Shown here: positions 1 through 14,000 of the stretch, piece after piece
Layout of the letters: each line of letters starts with the position of its first letter
How positions within the stretch are numbered: the stretch's first letter is position 1
Assembly (NCBI GenBank): GCA_963082975.1
Contig: OY720345.1
Span: forward strand, 79,639,034-79,703,033
DNA: 64,000 nt
DNA from: Labia minor
Lineage: Eukaryota; Arthropoda; Insecta; Dermaptera; Spongiphoridae
Direction of reading: 5' to 3'
Made by a program: the position numbers and the translations under genes
The notes under the pieces: generated by a model
Seen by the model: the letters and a program-made list of their open reading frames with translations, nothing else
The model's database searches: none
What the model was told of the DNA's origin: nothing

Positions 1-36
1 TAATCAAATGACATTGTATGGATAAATAATTTTTAG

Positions 37-470
37 GTTAGGAAAAGTTCATATAGACCTGTAGAAAGAACAGATTCTGCAGTGAAAAAAAATATTGAAC
101 AGACATTAAATAAAAAACTTGAAGATAATTCTTATGAAGAAAGTATCGAAGAACAAAATTATCCAAAAGAGTTTATTCAAAAATTAAGGGAATCTGGTGA
201 AATCGGAGTAAGATATTTTAATTTTAATTTTTCCTATACATTATATTTAATCCAAATAAAGGCATTATATTTGTGTGTTTTGTTTTTAACAAATCTATCT
301 CATTTTAGGTATCAAGTGAATATAAACCAACTGTTAAGCCTTCAGTTCCTTCAACCACTACAAATCGAATTTCAGTTCCACGTTCGATACCAACAACAAC
401 CCCATGGCCTGCTGTTACTACAACCAAAATTGCAAAAAGTTCGAATCAACTCAAAGAAAATAATTTTGAG
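37..470 (+). CDS. Mucin-like gene, exons 37-207 and 309-470
   Basis: Exon 37-207 follows the acceptor TTTTAG and ends GGA before GTAAGA. It encodes 57 charged residues rich in Glu and Lys. Exon 309-470 follows CATTTTAG and ends GAG before GTAGTT. It encodes 54 residues that turn Thr/Pro-rich (SVPSTTTNR, IPTTTPWPAVTTT). The intron between them is 101 bases. Both exons are phase 0 at each side. The reading frame runs on past each donor only to nearby stops, as expected for intron. Confidence 0.6.
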
Positions 471-2056
471 GTAGTTATCTTTTAATATTTAAAATTAATT
501 TATAAAACAAATATTTCATATAATTAATCATTGAATACATGAATAAATGAATTAGAAAATAAAAAAGTAATTTTTTATTTCATTTTCAGTTTGTTTCTAA
601 CAGTAAGAAGTTTGTTAATATAAATCTGTGTATAATTATAATTACTTTATAAAATAGTTATATTGTACTTATGCCGTTTTGTTTAGATTTTATTTATATG
701 GAAAAAACATTTGAATTTAAAATTTTACATTTTTATAAGATAAAATATTAATCTTAATAAATTTTTTTAAGATTAATTTTTAAATTAAAAAAAGCTTTTC
801 AGCTACTATTTTGATATTATTTAAATATTATTATTATTATTATCATTTATCTCGTAGTTTATCCACACTAACCTCTTCTTCTTCTTCCTAGCATTTGTCC
901 CTTGCAGGGTCTGCTGCTTAAGACAGTCGTCGGAGTGGGAGGGGTGGATATGGGAAGGATTTTTAATTAATATTGAATTGATGGGATTTGGGATTTGATT
1001 AGGGTTTGGGAGGAAAAGTCGTGGCTTGCGTGAGCAGGGTTGCTTCCCTGAAGTGGACCGAGCTCGATCTGGATCATAGAGAGCGTCCACCCGCTACTCC
1101 TCAGCTGAGACATTAAACATCAATAACATGACAGATGGTACAGACTCCCCCCTCCACCCATTTCCAAAAAACTATTCTTGAATAATTAATAATTAATTAC
1201 CATAACTTTATTCTTCTTGGTAAAAGTAAATATTCCAAACATTTTTAATTATTCGATAATTGTATTTATCCTTGTTTATGTTGATCAATGTTTTAGTTGA
1301 CTTCACCCCGCACGCCCCGTCCATCGGCCACCTGGCGACCGAGGGTCACACAGGCCCGTTTGCCCAATTTGAAGCGTAAACCTGTCAACATTCCCAAGTC
1401 ACAGGATAATCTTTCTGAAGAACACAGGCCAAGCAGAAGAGTAAATGAAGAGAGAACTCCAAGTTCTACGAAATTTCAAAATAAACCAATCAACTATAAG
1501 ATAGAAAAACAAAGTTTTAAATCTTTAACTGTAACCCAATCACCACCATCATCGAGTACAACTCAAAATGTAATTTTTCTTCATGTTCAAAAAAAAAAAC
1601 TGAATAAATAATTAAATAAAAGTTGATTTATCAAAAATAGATGTTCAATAATTAATTTTGTTAAAATTAATAAATTTATAAATTAATTAAAAATTGTATA
1701 AAATTAATTTATTTTTATAATATTTATCTTTTGTTGTTGTTGTTGTTAGAATGAAGTTGTAACTCGTCAACGATTGAGTCGTTTTCGGGGTTTGGCATCC
1801 GCGTCTCTCGTCAATCGAGGAGGCACTCCAGCATCTTCGATAGTGGCGCAAAGCCCTGAAACAACATCGGCCAGACCAGCATCCACGGTAGGATTTTTTT
1901 CATCAGCACCATCATCCACAGCATCATTTGCACCACCACAAGGAAATTTCGATTACCAATTTCAATTACTTGGCCAACGAGTTGCCGCCCTTTTGGAACG
2001 CGTGCTCAAATTATAATATATTACTTACAAATACAAGCAAAAATATTATTTTTCTT

Positions 2057-2088
<32 letters not shown>

Positions 2089-5000
2089 CCCTCCCTCATT
2101 CTTAAAATTGAAAATAATATAAAATTTAATTAATTAATTAATTGATTAATTAATTTTCCTTTTTTTTTCTTTAAAAAAAAAAAATCAATAAATATATTGA
2201 TATAATATCATAATCAAAGGAAATCGAATTTTCATTTTTATTTTAATTTTATTTTCTTCATTTTAAATAATTTTATTAATTAATAAAAATATACCAAACA
2301 TTCATCCAAGGACTTACATTAAATGCTTTATATAAGACTAGAATTAATGCATTTTAACATTTTTTTTATTTATTTAATGACATTTTCCTTTGCTTTTCAA
2401 CCATCTTTATATTTCACTAAAAATTAAAATACATTTAAAATAAATAAAAAAAAAATATAATATTAAGTTTTTTTCATTTAATAATATCAATAATAATTAA
2501 ATAAATAACTAACAACTGGACTGACTGACTTAAAAATATTTTGATTACAAACTGTTTTTTGTTCAAATAAATCGAGACCTTAAATTAATATAAAATAATT
2601 AAATAAGTAATAAATAAACTAGTAATCCTAAAGAAGAGTTAAAGATAGGAAACGTTCAATTAGAAATTGATAATTTTGTTATAATCCTTTCCAACCAACT
2701 GGAATGCGGAAAGAATTTCTTATATTATACAAACAAAACATAATAAACAATGAAAAATTAAATATAAATTGAATTGATTGAATGTTATCTTGATTTTTAA
2801 AAGAAGTGATATTTTATAACATCTCCGGCGTTTTAAATAAAATAGAAAATAAAATTGGAAATTTTGAATAAAAAATCTGGAGTGTCTCCACTCGTCTATC
2901 TTACAAATTTAAATTGGATTAATTAACATATATTATATTTAAATTAAATTTAATTAATTATAAATTATGTATAATTAGATTGGATGAATTAATTTAAAAA
3001 AATAAATTTACTGTATAATATTGTTATTAAATTAATTAATTAATTAATTAACATATATTAAATTTAAATTTAAAACATTTACCTTCATTTTTAAGTCAAA
3101 ATTTAAAAATTTAAAAAATTAATTCGCGTTAATTTTGTTGATGTCATCACGTCACATGCTGATTGGCAGTCAACGTGTTAAAAAATTTAAAAAATTAATT
3201 CCGGTACTTTCAGCTATTCAATCAAGCTGAAATTCTATATAAAGCAGTTTTATACAATTTTTAATCATGAGAAAAACTATCAAACATATATTTTTATTTT
3301 TACGGTCAGTTTAGAGGCGAGATAGTAAAAAACGGTAATACTATTTGATTTTTTTGTGATCTTTCTGGTTGCATAATTTTTTTTTTTGGAGCGATATTAA
3401 AAATTATATTTGTCAATGAATGTTTTTACACTTCAACATAAATGAAAAAAAATATAAGTTTGTTTTAACATTGCATAGAAAATAAAATGAATGAATACAA
3501 TATTTCTTGTTGTGTTTAATCAATATTCGAAGTTAAATAAAAATTTGTTATTTATTATCAATCAATATTTCGAGTCAAATCGCATTTTTAATAAAAGCCC
3601 CATTCATCATCGTGGAATGAAAATGAAAATTAATAAATCATCATTATCAATAAATTGGATGTTTTATATCATTATATAAAATATTGATTTTATATATATA
3701 TATATATATATATATGAATAAATTTGAATGTTAAGATATATATTACTTTGAAAAATATTTTAAAGCAATTTTATTTATTTTTTTGATGAAAATTAATCTT
3801 ATAGTGAAAAGTTCAAGAAAAATTGCGAAACTACAACTAATTAAAAAGAAAAATTATATAAATTGTAATCATATAAAAATAGTACCTGGTTCTCCGAGTC
3901 ACTAAAAAAAATGATTCCTTATTATCGGGTTTGGCCGCCGTTCAAATAATTTAAAAGAACATAAATTTAAAAAAATAGTCATAAAACACACACCCCTTAA
4001 ACGTACGAATTAATGGATTGAAAGACAGAAAAGTATGGCCTGTAGATATAACAAAATAAATATTTCGTAATTTGATTTTATTTATATTTGTTAAGGAGCC
4101 ATTTGGTGTGCGGGTAGTGAACCTGTCTCCCATTCACATGGTCCGGGTTCCAGTCCCGGGCCTGGCAATGGAATTTCCTTAGCTAGGGTCTATGGGACGG
4201 AGTCAACCCAGCCTCCGGGAACAACATTGGGGAAAAGCTATTATCTTTTCATATATTGAACAATTGATTTATTTATGTATATATATAAAAATATAAATAA
4301 TCACAGAAAAATTAAATAAAATCACAAAATATTTGATAAAAATTAAAGAAACCCACTTTTTTATAAAGTGAGATATCAATTTGACAGCAATCTCATTGAT
4401 TTTCCACCAACTAATTTGTTTACCTTTGGAAATAAAGAAGTAATGGCAAGATGTTAAGTAATTTCAAACATTTTCGCTGTTTTGTTAGAATAGCAGACAT
4501 TGTTGAGAGTTTGTTGTTGAAAAGTGGACTAAAATTCTAATTGCTCTGTCGTGCAATAACGGATATTCACTTTTAACTTTCATCCAAAACTGGATTATAT
4601 CAATTGTTTCAAAAACTGATTTGAAACTTAAATCCGAATTTAATTCAGATCTGCTCCTGTTCAAAGTCACATAGTATATTATTTGCATGTTCAATAAAAG
4701 GATGAACTTTCCACAAATTAGGGCGCCGTAGGGTGAGAAGTAGCAAAGCTGCCTCATATTCTCGTGGCCCCAGGTTCAAGTCCCAGGCTTGGCAAGGAAA
4801 TTTCTCTAGCTGGGGTCTGAACCCAGATTAAAATTGGGAAAGCTACTTATTAGCGCCTCCGAAAGACTAAACTTTTTATTTTAATCCCAATGTGTCAAGA
4901 ATCAACATTTCATTGCATTTCAGTTGCAATCCCCCCCTTCTATGACAATTTTTATTTTAATTCTATATACTAGCATCTTACTGCCACCTATTCATTTATA

Positions 5001-8000
5001 TTATAAGATACTATATCTAATACTGTCAGTACTAAAATTGAATTTCAAAACGCTTTTATTTATTTATTCATAATATTTGTATGATACTAATCGATCAATT
5101 GAGAAATGATAATATGAATATATTACGTCTACCGTTTTTAAATATCGTAATTATTGATATATATAAATAAAGAAAAATAGAAACTATTCCTAATTTCCTA
5201 ATTCAAATCCAATTTGACAAAATGACAAAAAAAAAAACGATCGACAAATATAAAATTGTTTATTTATGCTTACATCAATTAATCTGATTACATTTTTGGA
5301 TGGCTATAATATTATGCTTTTGCTTTTATTTCATTTTGGCTTTTCCATATCATATCATTCATTTTATAAATCTATAATTATTTATTGAGAATAAATTTGT
5401 TTTGTTCCAAAGGGCCGCCGGAATCGTTGGTCTGACAATCTCTAGAGAAAATTTTGAGATGTTCGCTTCCAAAAATAAAAACAAAAACAAAAACAAAAAC
5501 AAAAATCAAAAACAAAAAACTCCAATGGCCAATTGAAAACTATCTTCTTTAGTTTGTCATAAAAAAATAGATTCTATTATTATTGTATTAATATTTAATT
5601 TTTATTAATTTACAATCAATATTGAATTTTTTTCTTTTAATTCATTTATTTAACATTTAATAATTATATAATTATATCAATATATAGAAAATATTGATTT
5701 AATTGTATATTCACAAATATGTAATTAATTAATAAAATTAATAAAATAAAATAATCACTTCTTTTGAAATGTTTTTATTACCTAATATTTTTTTATTAGG
5801 TTTACTGTTGTATCATTTCATGCATTCATTTTATATTTTACCTGTAGATATATAAATATATATATATAGATAATTGCTTTTAATCCATGTATTACTTATT
5901 TTATAATTTAAAATATTTTTTTGTATATTAATTTTGCTTGCATAACGAAATTTAATGCTATATTATGCTTTCACTAGATATTCATTAAACTTGATTTTAA
6001 ATAATTCAACTTAATTAAATAAAAATTTAAAAACTTTATGTAATTTTAGTGCTTCCCAAATTTTCTTGTATGAATAATTAAAATAAGATTTTCAAATAAA
6101 ATATGTAAATTTTACAAGAGTAATACGTATAATTATCTCTTTAGTGTTAAAAATATTTTATGTGATTAATTTCTGCTGAAAATGAATGTATATAAATGAT
6201 TTACTTATTTCATAATTTTCATATTTAAATTGTCAATACGTAAAAATATTAATATTTATTTTTAAAAGTATTATCTAATTCTAATTAACTTATTGGGGAT
6301 TTTATTCACCATATTCTATAATTGATTGATAACGTTTCATAATTTATTACATTAATTATAATTTTAATAATTAAAATAAGCATAAACTAAGATTAAATCT
6401 TTGAAATATGTTTATACGAGGTCTGTTCTAAAGAAAAGGTGTGAATTTTGAATTAATTATTTCGAAAAGTATTTTTTTTTTCATCAATATCTATTTTGTC
6501 CCCTTCAAAGTAATTCCTCTCAGATAAAATGAACTTATGCCAGCGCTTCTTCCAATCTTCGAAGCACTTCTAAACTGCGCTTTTCGATATGGCCATCAGC
6601 TCGTTCTTCGATTCCGACTTTATCCCATCAATTGTGGCAAAACGCTTTCCTTTCATTGGTCTCTTCAGTTTTGGGAATAAGAAAAAGTCGCAGGGAGCCA
6701 AATCTAGTGAATACGGTGGTTGAGACATGATTACGGAGTTGTTTTTGGCCAAAAAATCACGAACAAGCAATGATGTATGAGCTGGTGCATTATCGTGATG
6801 CGGAATCCATGATTTGTTTTTACACAATTCCGATCGTTTGAGCCGTATTGCTTCACGCAAATGTTGCATAACTTCCTTGTAGTTATCGTTATTTTATTTT
6901 AAGTAAAAGATCGAAGAACACACAAAACGTGACTAACTTTTCCAGTTTCAATGAAAAACTACTAATCCAAAGTGGCTGATAATTTCACCATATATGTACC
7001 AACATAACAAAAAAAAATTTCGATAATCGAATGTACACAACCCGAGAAAATTCAAAATTCAGCTTTTCTTTTGAATAGACCTCGTATATAAAAGAAAAAT
7101 AATTCTAAATTAAAAAAAAAAAAATTAAAAAACCCATTCAAATCTAGGGAATATTTCTTAAATTATAATTTCAATTTTAGAATTATTTACAATTTATTAA
7201 CAAAAAGAAAATAAAGCTATATATATATATTATTATTATATACCGATAGTGCTATAGCTTTTTGATTTTTTTTTTGATATGATATTTATATATATATATA
7301 TATGTTGTGAAAAATAAAAAAAATTTAAAAAAATTAAATTAAATACATATGATCAATACAATCAAGAAATTGTATAGATCGCAGGTGTAAACTGGAATTA
7401 GTAACTTTTTCTTTAGATAAAAAAAATAAATATCTCATAATTAAATCAGAAAGTTGTCTTATAAAATAAATCACACATAAAAATTCTATGTGTGATATAA
7501 AATACTTTTCTAATGTTTACTAGTATATTTGTTGATTAACTTTTATACAGCAGAACGTTTATAAATAATTTATAATTTTTTTATTTTCAATTTTTCTTTT
7601 TTTTTTTTTTGGGAAACACTATCATTAGATTCTTTAATTTATGTAGATACACAAATTTAAATAAATTATATTTTCTTAAAGTAATTTGATTTTAAGTAAA
7701 TTAATTTTAAAAACTATAATTTCTCTGGCATAATCAATTCATATTTATTCATATTTACTTTTATCTAAATGTTTATAATGTATATTTAATTTATAATATT
7801 TTGTTTAACAAATAAAACTTAAAATGTTGTAATTGATTTTTCCTATTTTTATTTTTTCATATTAATACATAAGTATATGTATATTATATAATTCATATTT
7901 GTAAGTCTAAAATGAATGAATGTTTGGTATGTATTAATTTTAAAAGTAAATAAGTACTTATATTTATCTGTATATATATATATATAAATTATTAAATATA

Positions 8001-11000
8001 TATACAGATAAATATTAAATTAAATAAAATAAGTAAATAAAATCATTTAAATTTGAACGTATGAAACTTATAATTAAAACAAAGTGAAAACAAATTTGAG
8101 AGCTTATCTCTTTCTTTAATTAATTCGGAAAATTACATCAAAAAAAAAAATAATGTTTAAAATCAAAATAAATAAAATTAAATATTAAAATAATTTAAAT
8201 TTTATATTAATTTTTATATTTTTGAGATAAATTCTTTGATGCAAATATTTTTTTTTAATTTTATCCAGAAATGTTTTTTATTATTTCAGGGACCTAGTTT
8301 ACGAGTCCCTCTGTCAAAGAAAGTATCATTAAAAAAATATATTTTAATTATCTTATAAAATAAATATTTTTATTATATAAACTAAAAAATTTCAACTTTT
8401 CGTATAGGTAGACAAGATTCGAAGATGTATTATTCATCATGAATGAATAATTATAGCGGCGGTTTCCAACCTGGGGGGGGGGGGGGCGAGACTTTTGCAA
8501 GGGGGGCGCGAAGGCAATTCAAGTGCCGGCAAACTTTTGAAAATTCTCGATTTTTTTTTCAATTCTTTTCCAATTTGGTTCTAAAAATAAAAAGGTAAGA
8601 TGATTTTGTGGCCAAACTTTTGAACATTTTCGATTGTTTTTAGTATGGTTTAAAAAAAAAACTCAGATGATTTGAACCATGGCCCACCCACACCTAGTGT
8701 TATATTATTTCAGAAATGTGCCCGACTATTGTAAAATGGAATTAGATTATTACAAATATTAAGATTGTTACAAAACAAAAGGGGGGCACCGGTACAGAAA
8801 GGTTGGAAACCACTGAATTATAGTATTTGTGTCTGATAGCTACATTTTAGAAATTGTATACACAAATTGTCTCATCAGAAATTATTTATTTAATACTTAA
8901 AGACAAAGATGGTTATATAGTTTCCATTTCAGAAAATTCAAATCATCAGATTAATATTAACTTGAAACTGTTGCACCGTCATTTAATTGATAATAATAAA
9001 CTAATTATTTTTCTTAAGATTCCTATATACATTTGTTTCCATTTTTTTTTTTTTTTTTTTTTTAAATATAGTCCTCTTCTTCGCCCTTATTGGATGTCGT
9101 TCGATCCATTTTGGAACTTCCAGATGATGAAGAATCTCCTGTAGAAATTAAAACAAAAAATGGAAAACTTTATTCAAATTATTTAAAAAGTTTAACCTCC
9201 AATGAAGATTTAACGCCGTATGTGGAACTTCCAAATTCATCATTGCAACAATCGAGTTCGAAACTTTTTCAAGAAAGGACCTCGTCCCCTTTCGTTGATG
9301 CAAATAATAGTGCAGAGGATGAAAGCCTGGATCTTGTTCCAACAACCACACCTGTTGCCATTTTGAAAGATAAATCTATTACTACAACCAATCAAGCTTC
9401 TATTTCACTAGTAGATTCTATAACAGAAAGCACTTTTCTTGATAGAACTACGGCTAGCACTACTGCTAGTACTACTGCTAGTAGTAGCACAACAAATGAT
9501 ATTCTCTCATCTCCGAAATCGTTAATCGACTTGCTCTCTTCAAGCACCCAGCCTCCACCACCTGAATCACTTTTAAGTTCCAAATTCATTACTGGACCCC
9601 CAAATCATGACCGAATTGTACGTACAACTTCTGCACCATTTCCAAATCCACGTCCCACGGTTTCTTTTCAAACTCCACCACCAAGACCAGACAATTGGTA
9701 CACACCATCCACGCTACGTACACCAGTACCTTATGTTATTTTTGGAATCTTCCCAAATGGGACTGTTTTTCGAAAAATTCCAAACTCAAATCATCGTGAA
9801 ATAGTCAGCGAAGCTGAAATCGGCAACAAGAATCCTTATTTTCCATCAACTACAGAAAATGTGGTATTATATAAAAAAAAATTTAATTGAAAATAACGCT
9901 TACCGCTTTTTTAATCCATAATTATGCTTTTAAAATATAATCCAAATAACATATCGTTATTTATTTATCCAAACTCTTCTCAATAATATTAGAATATTAT
10001 TTTTTTAATAACTGCATGGGTATGATTTATTTATTATTTGCATTTCAATGTTTAAAGTGTGATTGTATTTTTACAACAAACAATTTTTAAAGAGTCCAAT
10101 TTTATGTTTATAGTTCTCCTAATTAATTGAATAAAACTCAAATATAATAATTATGTGTATTTCCATTATTTTTTTTTCTTTTATCATTTATAGTTCAAAT
10201 AGAATACAAAGTGGTTTGTTAATGTCCGATGGTCCTTTTAAAGGATTAAAAAGGTGAATTTCCAATCTTTCTCTTAATTAATAGGTCAAAATAATTTTTC
10301 CAATGTTTAAACTTTAACAATAAATAAAATATAGAAAATAATTTAACCTAATTGGTAATTATTTACAAAACGGGAATCTCCAGGGATTTGCATGAAACTT
10401 TACCTGTGGATTCCTTGTTTAATTCCAAAGAAACTTTTAATAAATTTTTTCCGGTCTGTTCTAGTTTATGAGATAAAGATTATTAAAATTTGCATATAAT
10501 TACCCATTAGCATTCAGTTTGACATTAATATTAATAAATTGTTTTATGCATTTGGTCTCAAGGATTATTCACTTATTCACTAATTTTTGCTTCTTTCACT
10601 TCGGTTTGGATATAGAAAAATAATTTAATTAATTTTTTTTTCATATTCATATATCCAAAGCGAACTAAAAAAAAACACAGAAAATTAGTGAAGCCCTCTG
10701 CTGGACAAATGAATAAAACATGGTAGCTAAATAGAATGTAAATGAATTTATATGCAAATTCTAATCATTTTTATCTCGTAAACTTGAAGCGACCCGCAAA
10801 AATTGAATAAGAAAAGTTTATTTGGAATTAAAAAAGGAACCCACTAGTAAAGTTTTATCCAAATCACTGGAGATCCCTGTTTTGTAAATAATTACCACCT
10901 AATTAATATATAATAAAAGGATAAATTTAGTGAAATATTAAATAACAAAAACAAACCAAAAATGAAAAATAGAAAAAAATTATTGTCATCAATAAAAATT

Positions 11001-14000
11001 TGATGTTAATTTATTTTTCTAAACCTAATGTATTTTAATTATTTATTTATATTATAATAATATAATAACATATATTTATATTTTCTAAATATTATTTTAA
11101 TTGCCAATTTAAAGATTTTTTTCTAATCTATTATTATTAAATTGTTACTAAAATTGTTAAAATAAGAGTTATTCTAAAAGTCGAGAATGTTCATTAATTA
11201 AGGGTATTTTTGTTTTCTTAGAATCTCATCTCTGGAATATCTCCAACAGTGACTTCGCCTTCAATATCTCCATTACGACCAAATTCAATAAATGAGGTAT
11301 TTTTTATACTTTACTTATAAATTATGTAAATATGTAAATAAATATTTTATTATATTATTATTATTAAAATAACATAAGTAAATCTTACGAGGTCTGTTCA
11401 AAAGAAAAGGTGAATTTTGAATTTTCGATTACCTAATTTATTTTTTTATGTTGGTACATATTGGTTTTTCATATGTTGACATTATCAGCCATTTTGGATT
11501 AGTAGTTTGTTTTTGACAATTGGAAAAGTTAGTCACGTTTTTATGTGTTCTTCGATTTTTTACTTAAAAAAAATGGATCAAATAACCTGTATTAAATTTT
11601 AAAAGTGGAATAAAGTGCTCCAACGCACTTAAAACATTGTCTGAGGCATTCGGCGAGTCTACTTTATCTCAAAAAAAGACAGAAAAAAGCACTCCAAATT
11701 TGATCAAAAGTGAAGGTTTTGCTCACTGTTTTCTTCGATTACAATGGTGTGGTGCATCATGAGTTCTTGCCAACAGGCCGTACTTTTAATAAGGAATACT
11801 ACAAGGAAGTTATGCAACATTTGTCTGAAGCAATATGGCTCAATCGATCACAATTGTAGAAAAACAAATCATGAATTCTGAATCGCGATCATTGCTTGTT
11901 CGTGATTTTTTGGACAAAAACAACAACGTAACCATGCCTCAACCACCGTATTCACCAGGTTTGGCTCCTGCGACTTGTTCCTATTCCAAAAATGAAGAGA
12001 CCATTGAAAGGAAAGCGTTTTGTCACAATTGATGAGATAAAGTCGGAATCGGAGAACGAGCTGAAAGCTATACCAAAAAGCGCATTTCAGAAGTGCTTCG
12101 ACGATTGGAAGAAGCGCTCGCATAAGTGCATTATATCTGAGGGGAATTATTTTGAAGAGGACAAAATGGATATTGATGAATAAATAAACACTTCAAAATA
12201 ATTTAAAATTCACACCTTTTCTTTTGAACCGACCTCGTCAGATTTATTCTTTAACTATTATATGTATTTAGTTACCGCACATTTGTCAGCTCACTTCCTA
12301 AGTTAAAATATATAAATATTTTGAATTTAAAATCTTTATTGGTGCAACTAAATCCTATTTGGTTTCTTATGTGTAAAAAAAATTAATTAATTTTTTAAAA
12401 CTTTCGTGGTGGTTCATTTCTTTTCCTTTTTTTCTCACTTAATTTGCTCTATAAACATTGCGATATAATATACGTATATATATATATATACATATAATAA
12501 ATGAAAAGTTATTTCCTGATTATTTTACATTTATTTTTTTGGTTTTTTTGTTTTTTTGAGATTTAAGTCTCGAGACGTTTCGGTATCAATTTTGGCGCTA
12601 TTTTCATGATAATTTTTTAGGAATGAATTTTTGGGACCAAAAGTCAATGTTGGGATTTTGGGGTGAATAGGTCGGTGATTTTTGACAACTGCGTTCTGAA
12701 GCTCTAAAGAATGGTTCAGAACGAAGCATAGGCATAGAAACCTTTTCACTGAAAACTAAACGAACTGGAATATATATATATATATATATATAATATAAGA
12801 ATATAATAAATTTATTTTAAATTTTCAATCGAGAATGAAATTACATATTTTAAAATTAATCAAAATATTATATAATATAAATTAATTTATCCAAAAATGT
12901 TTATGCACCATTTAATGTGTATTTCGTTCGAAAAAATAACTTTTATGTAATCAACAACAATTAAACCATCCACAACTATCATCAATCGTATAACAATAGC
13001 TACTTTAATATTACCACAAGCAATGTAGTAATATTGTACTTAAATTAATTTAATCAAAAAGTTTATTTATGTTTATGTATACGAGGTGTATTCGAAAAGT
13101 AAGGTGACTTTTCAAATTTCGCGGGCAACGTACTTTCGATTATCGATTTTCTTCCCGAACATCTGTACCAAGTTTCAAGTGTATAGGATTTTTTGTTTGG
13201 TTGTGAGAGGAGTAAAGGTTATAAGTGTTTTGCGTGCTCGGCTATTTTTTGCTATGGAAAAATATGGATCAAAGGATTTGCATCAAATTTTGTGTAAAAA
13301 ATAATATAAAGTGCTCCGAAACACTTGAAATGTTGACCATACGTATGCCATATACGGTGAAACTGTTCTGAGTAAAAAAAATGTTTACAAGTGGTACAAA
13401 CTCTGGCCGGGAAGGTGCCAATGACGAGCCTCGCTCTGGACGCTTTTGCTCACTGTTTTCTTCAATTACCATGGCGTGGTGCATCAGGAGTTCTTACCAT
13501 ATGGTCGTACGGTCAATAAACAGTATTATCTTGAAGTTATGCGCCGTTTGCGAAAAGTAATACGAAGAAAACGTCCTGAATTATGGAAAAACAATTCATG
13601 GCTTTGCATCACGATAATGCCCCTGCTCACTCATCTTTGCTTGTGAGAGATTTTTTGACAAAAAACAACACCACAATCATGGCTCAGCCACCATATTCAC
13701 CGGATTTGGCCCCAAGTGACTTTTTCTTGTTCCCAAAAGTAAAGAGACCTATGAAAGGACGGAGATTTGTAACGATTGAGGAGATAAAGACTGCATCGCT
13801 GGAAGAACTCAACCGAAAAGTGCTTATCAGAAGTGCTGTGAGGATTGAAAAAACCGTTGGTATAAGTGTATTGTATCTGAAGAGGATTACTTTGAAGGGG
13901 ACAACATAAATATTGATAAATAAATAAATATTTTTTCTTAAAAATACAAAGTCACCTTACTTTTCGAACACACCTCGTACATAAACTAAATTTTCTTTTT

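Noticed and set aside
4095-4170. Possible tRNA gene
   Set aside because: It has box A and B-like motifs but no complete cloverleaf, and the sequence is repeated with a non-tRNA body; it is a SINE.
9148-9804. Shorter overlapping frames on both strands at the large exon
   Set aside because: They are shadows of the exon 9072-9860, whose frame agrees with the phase-0 exons.
10194-10251. Candidate exon with TTTATAG acceptor and AAAAG|GTGAAT donor
   Set aside because: It is open only in phase 2, which does not join to the phase-0 exons on either side; in phase 0 it has a stop at the third codon.
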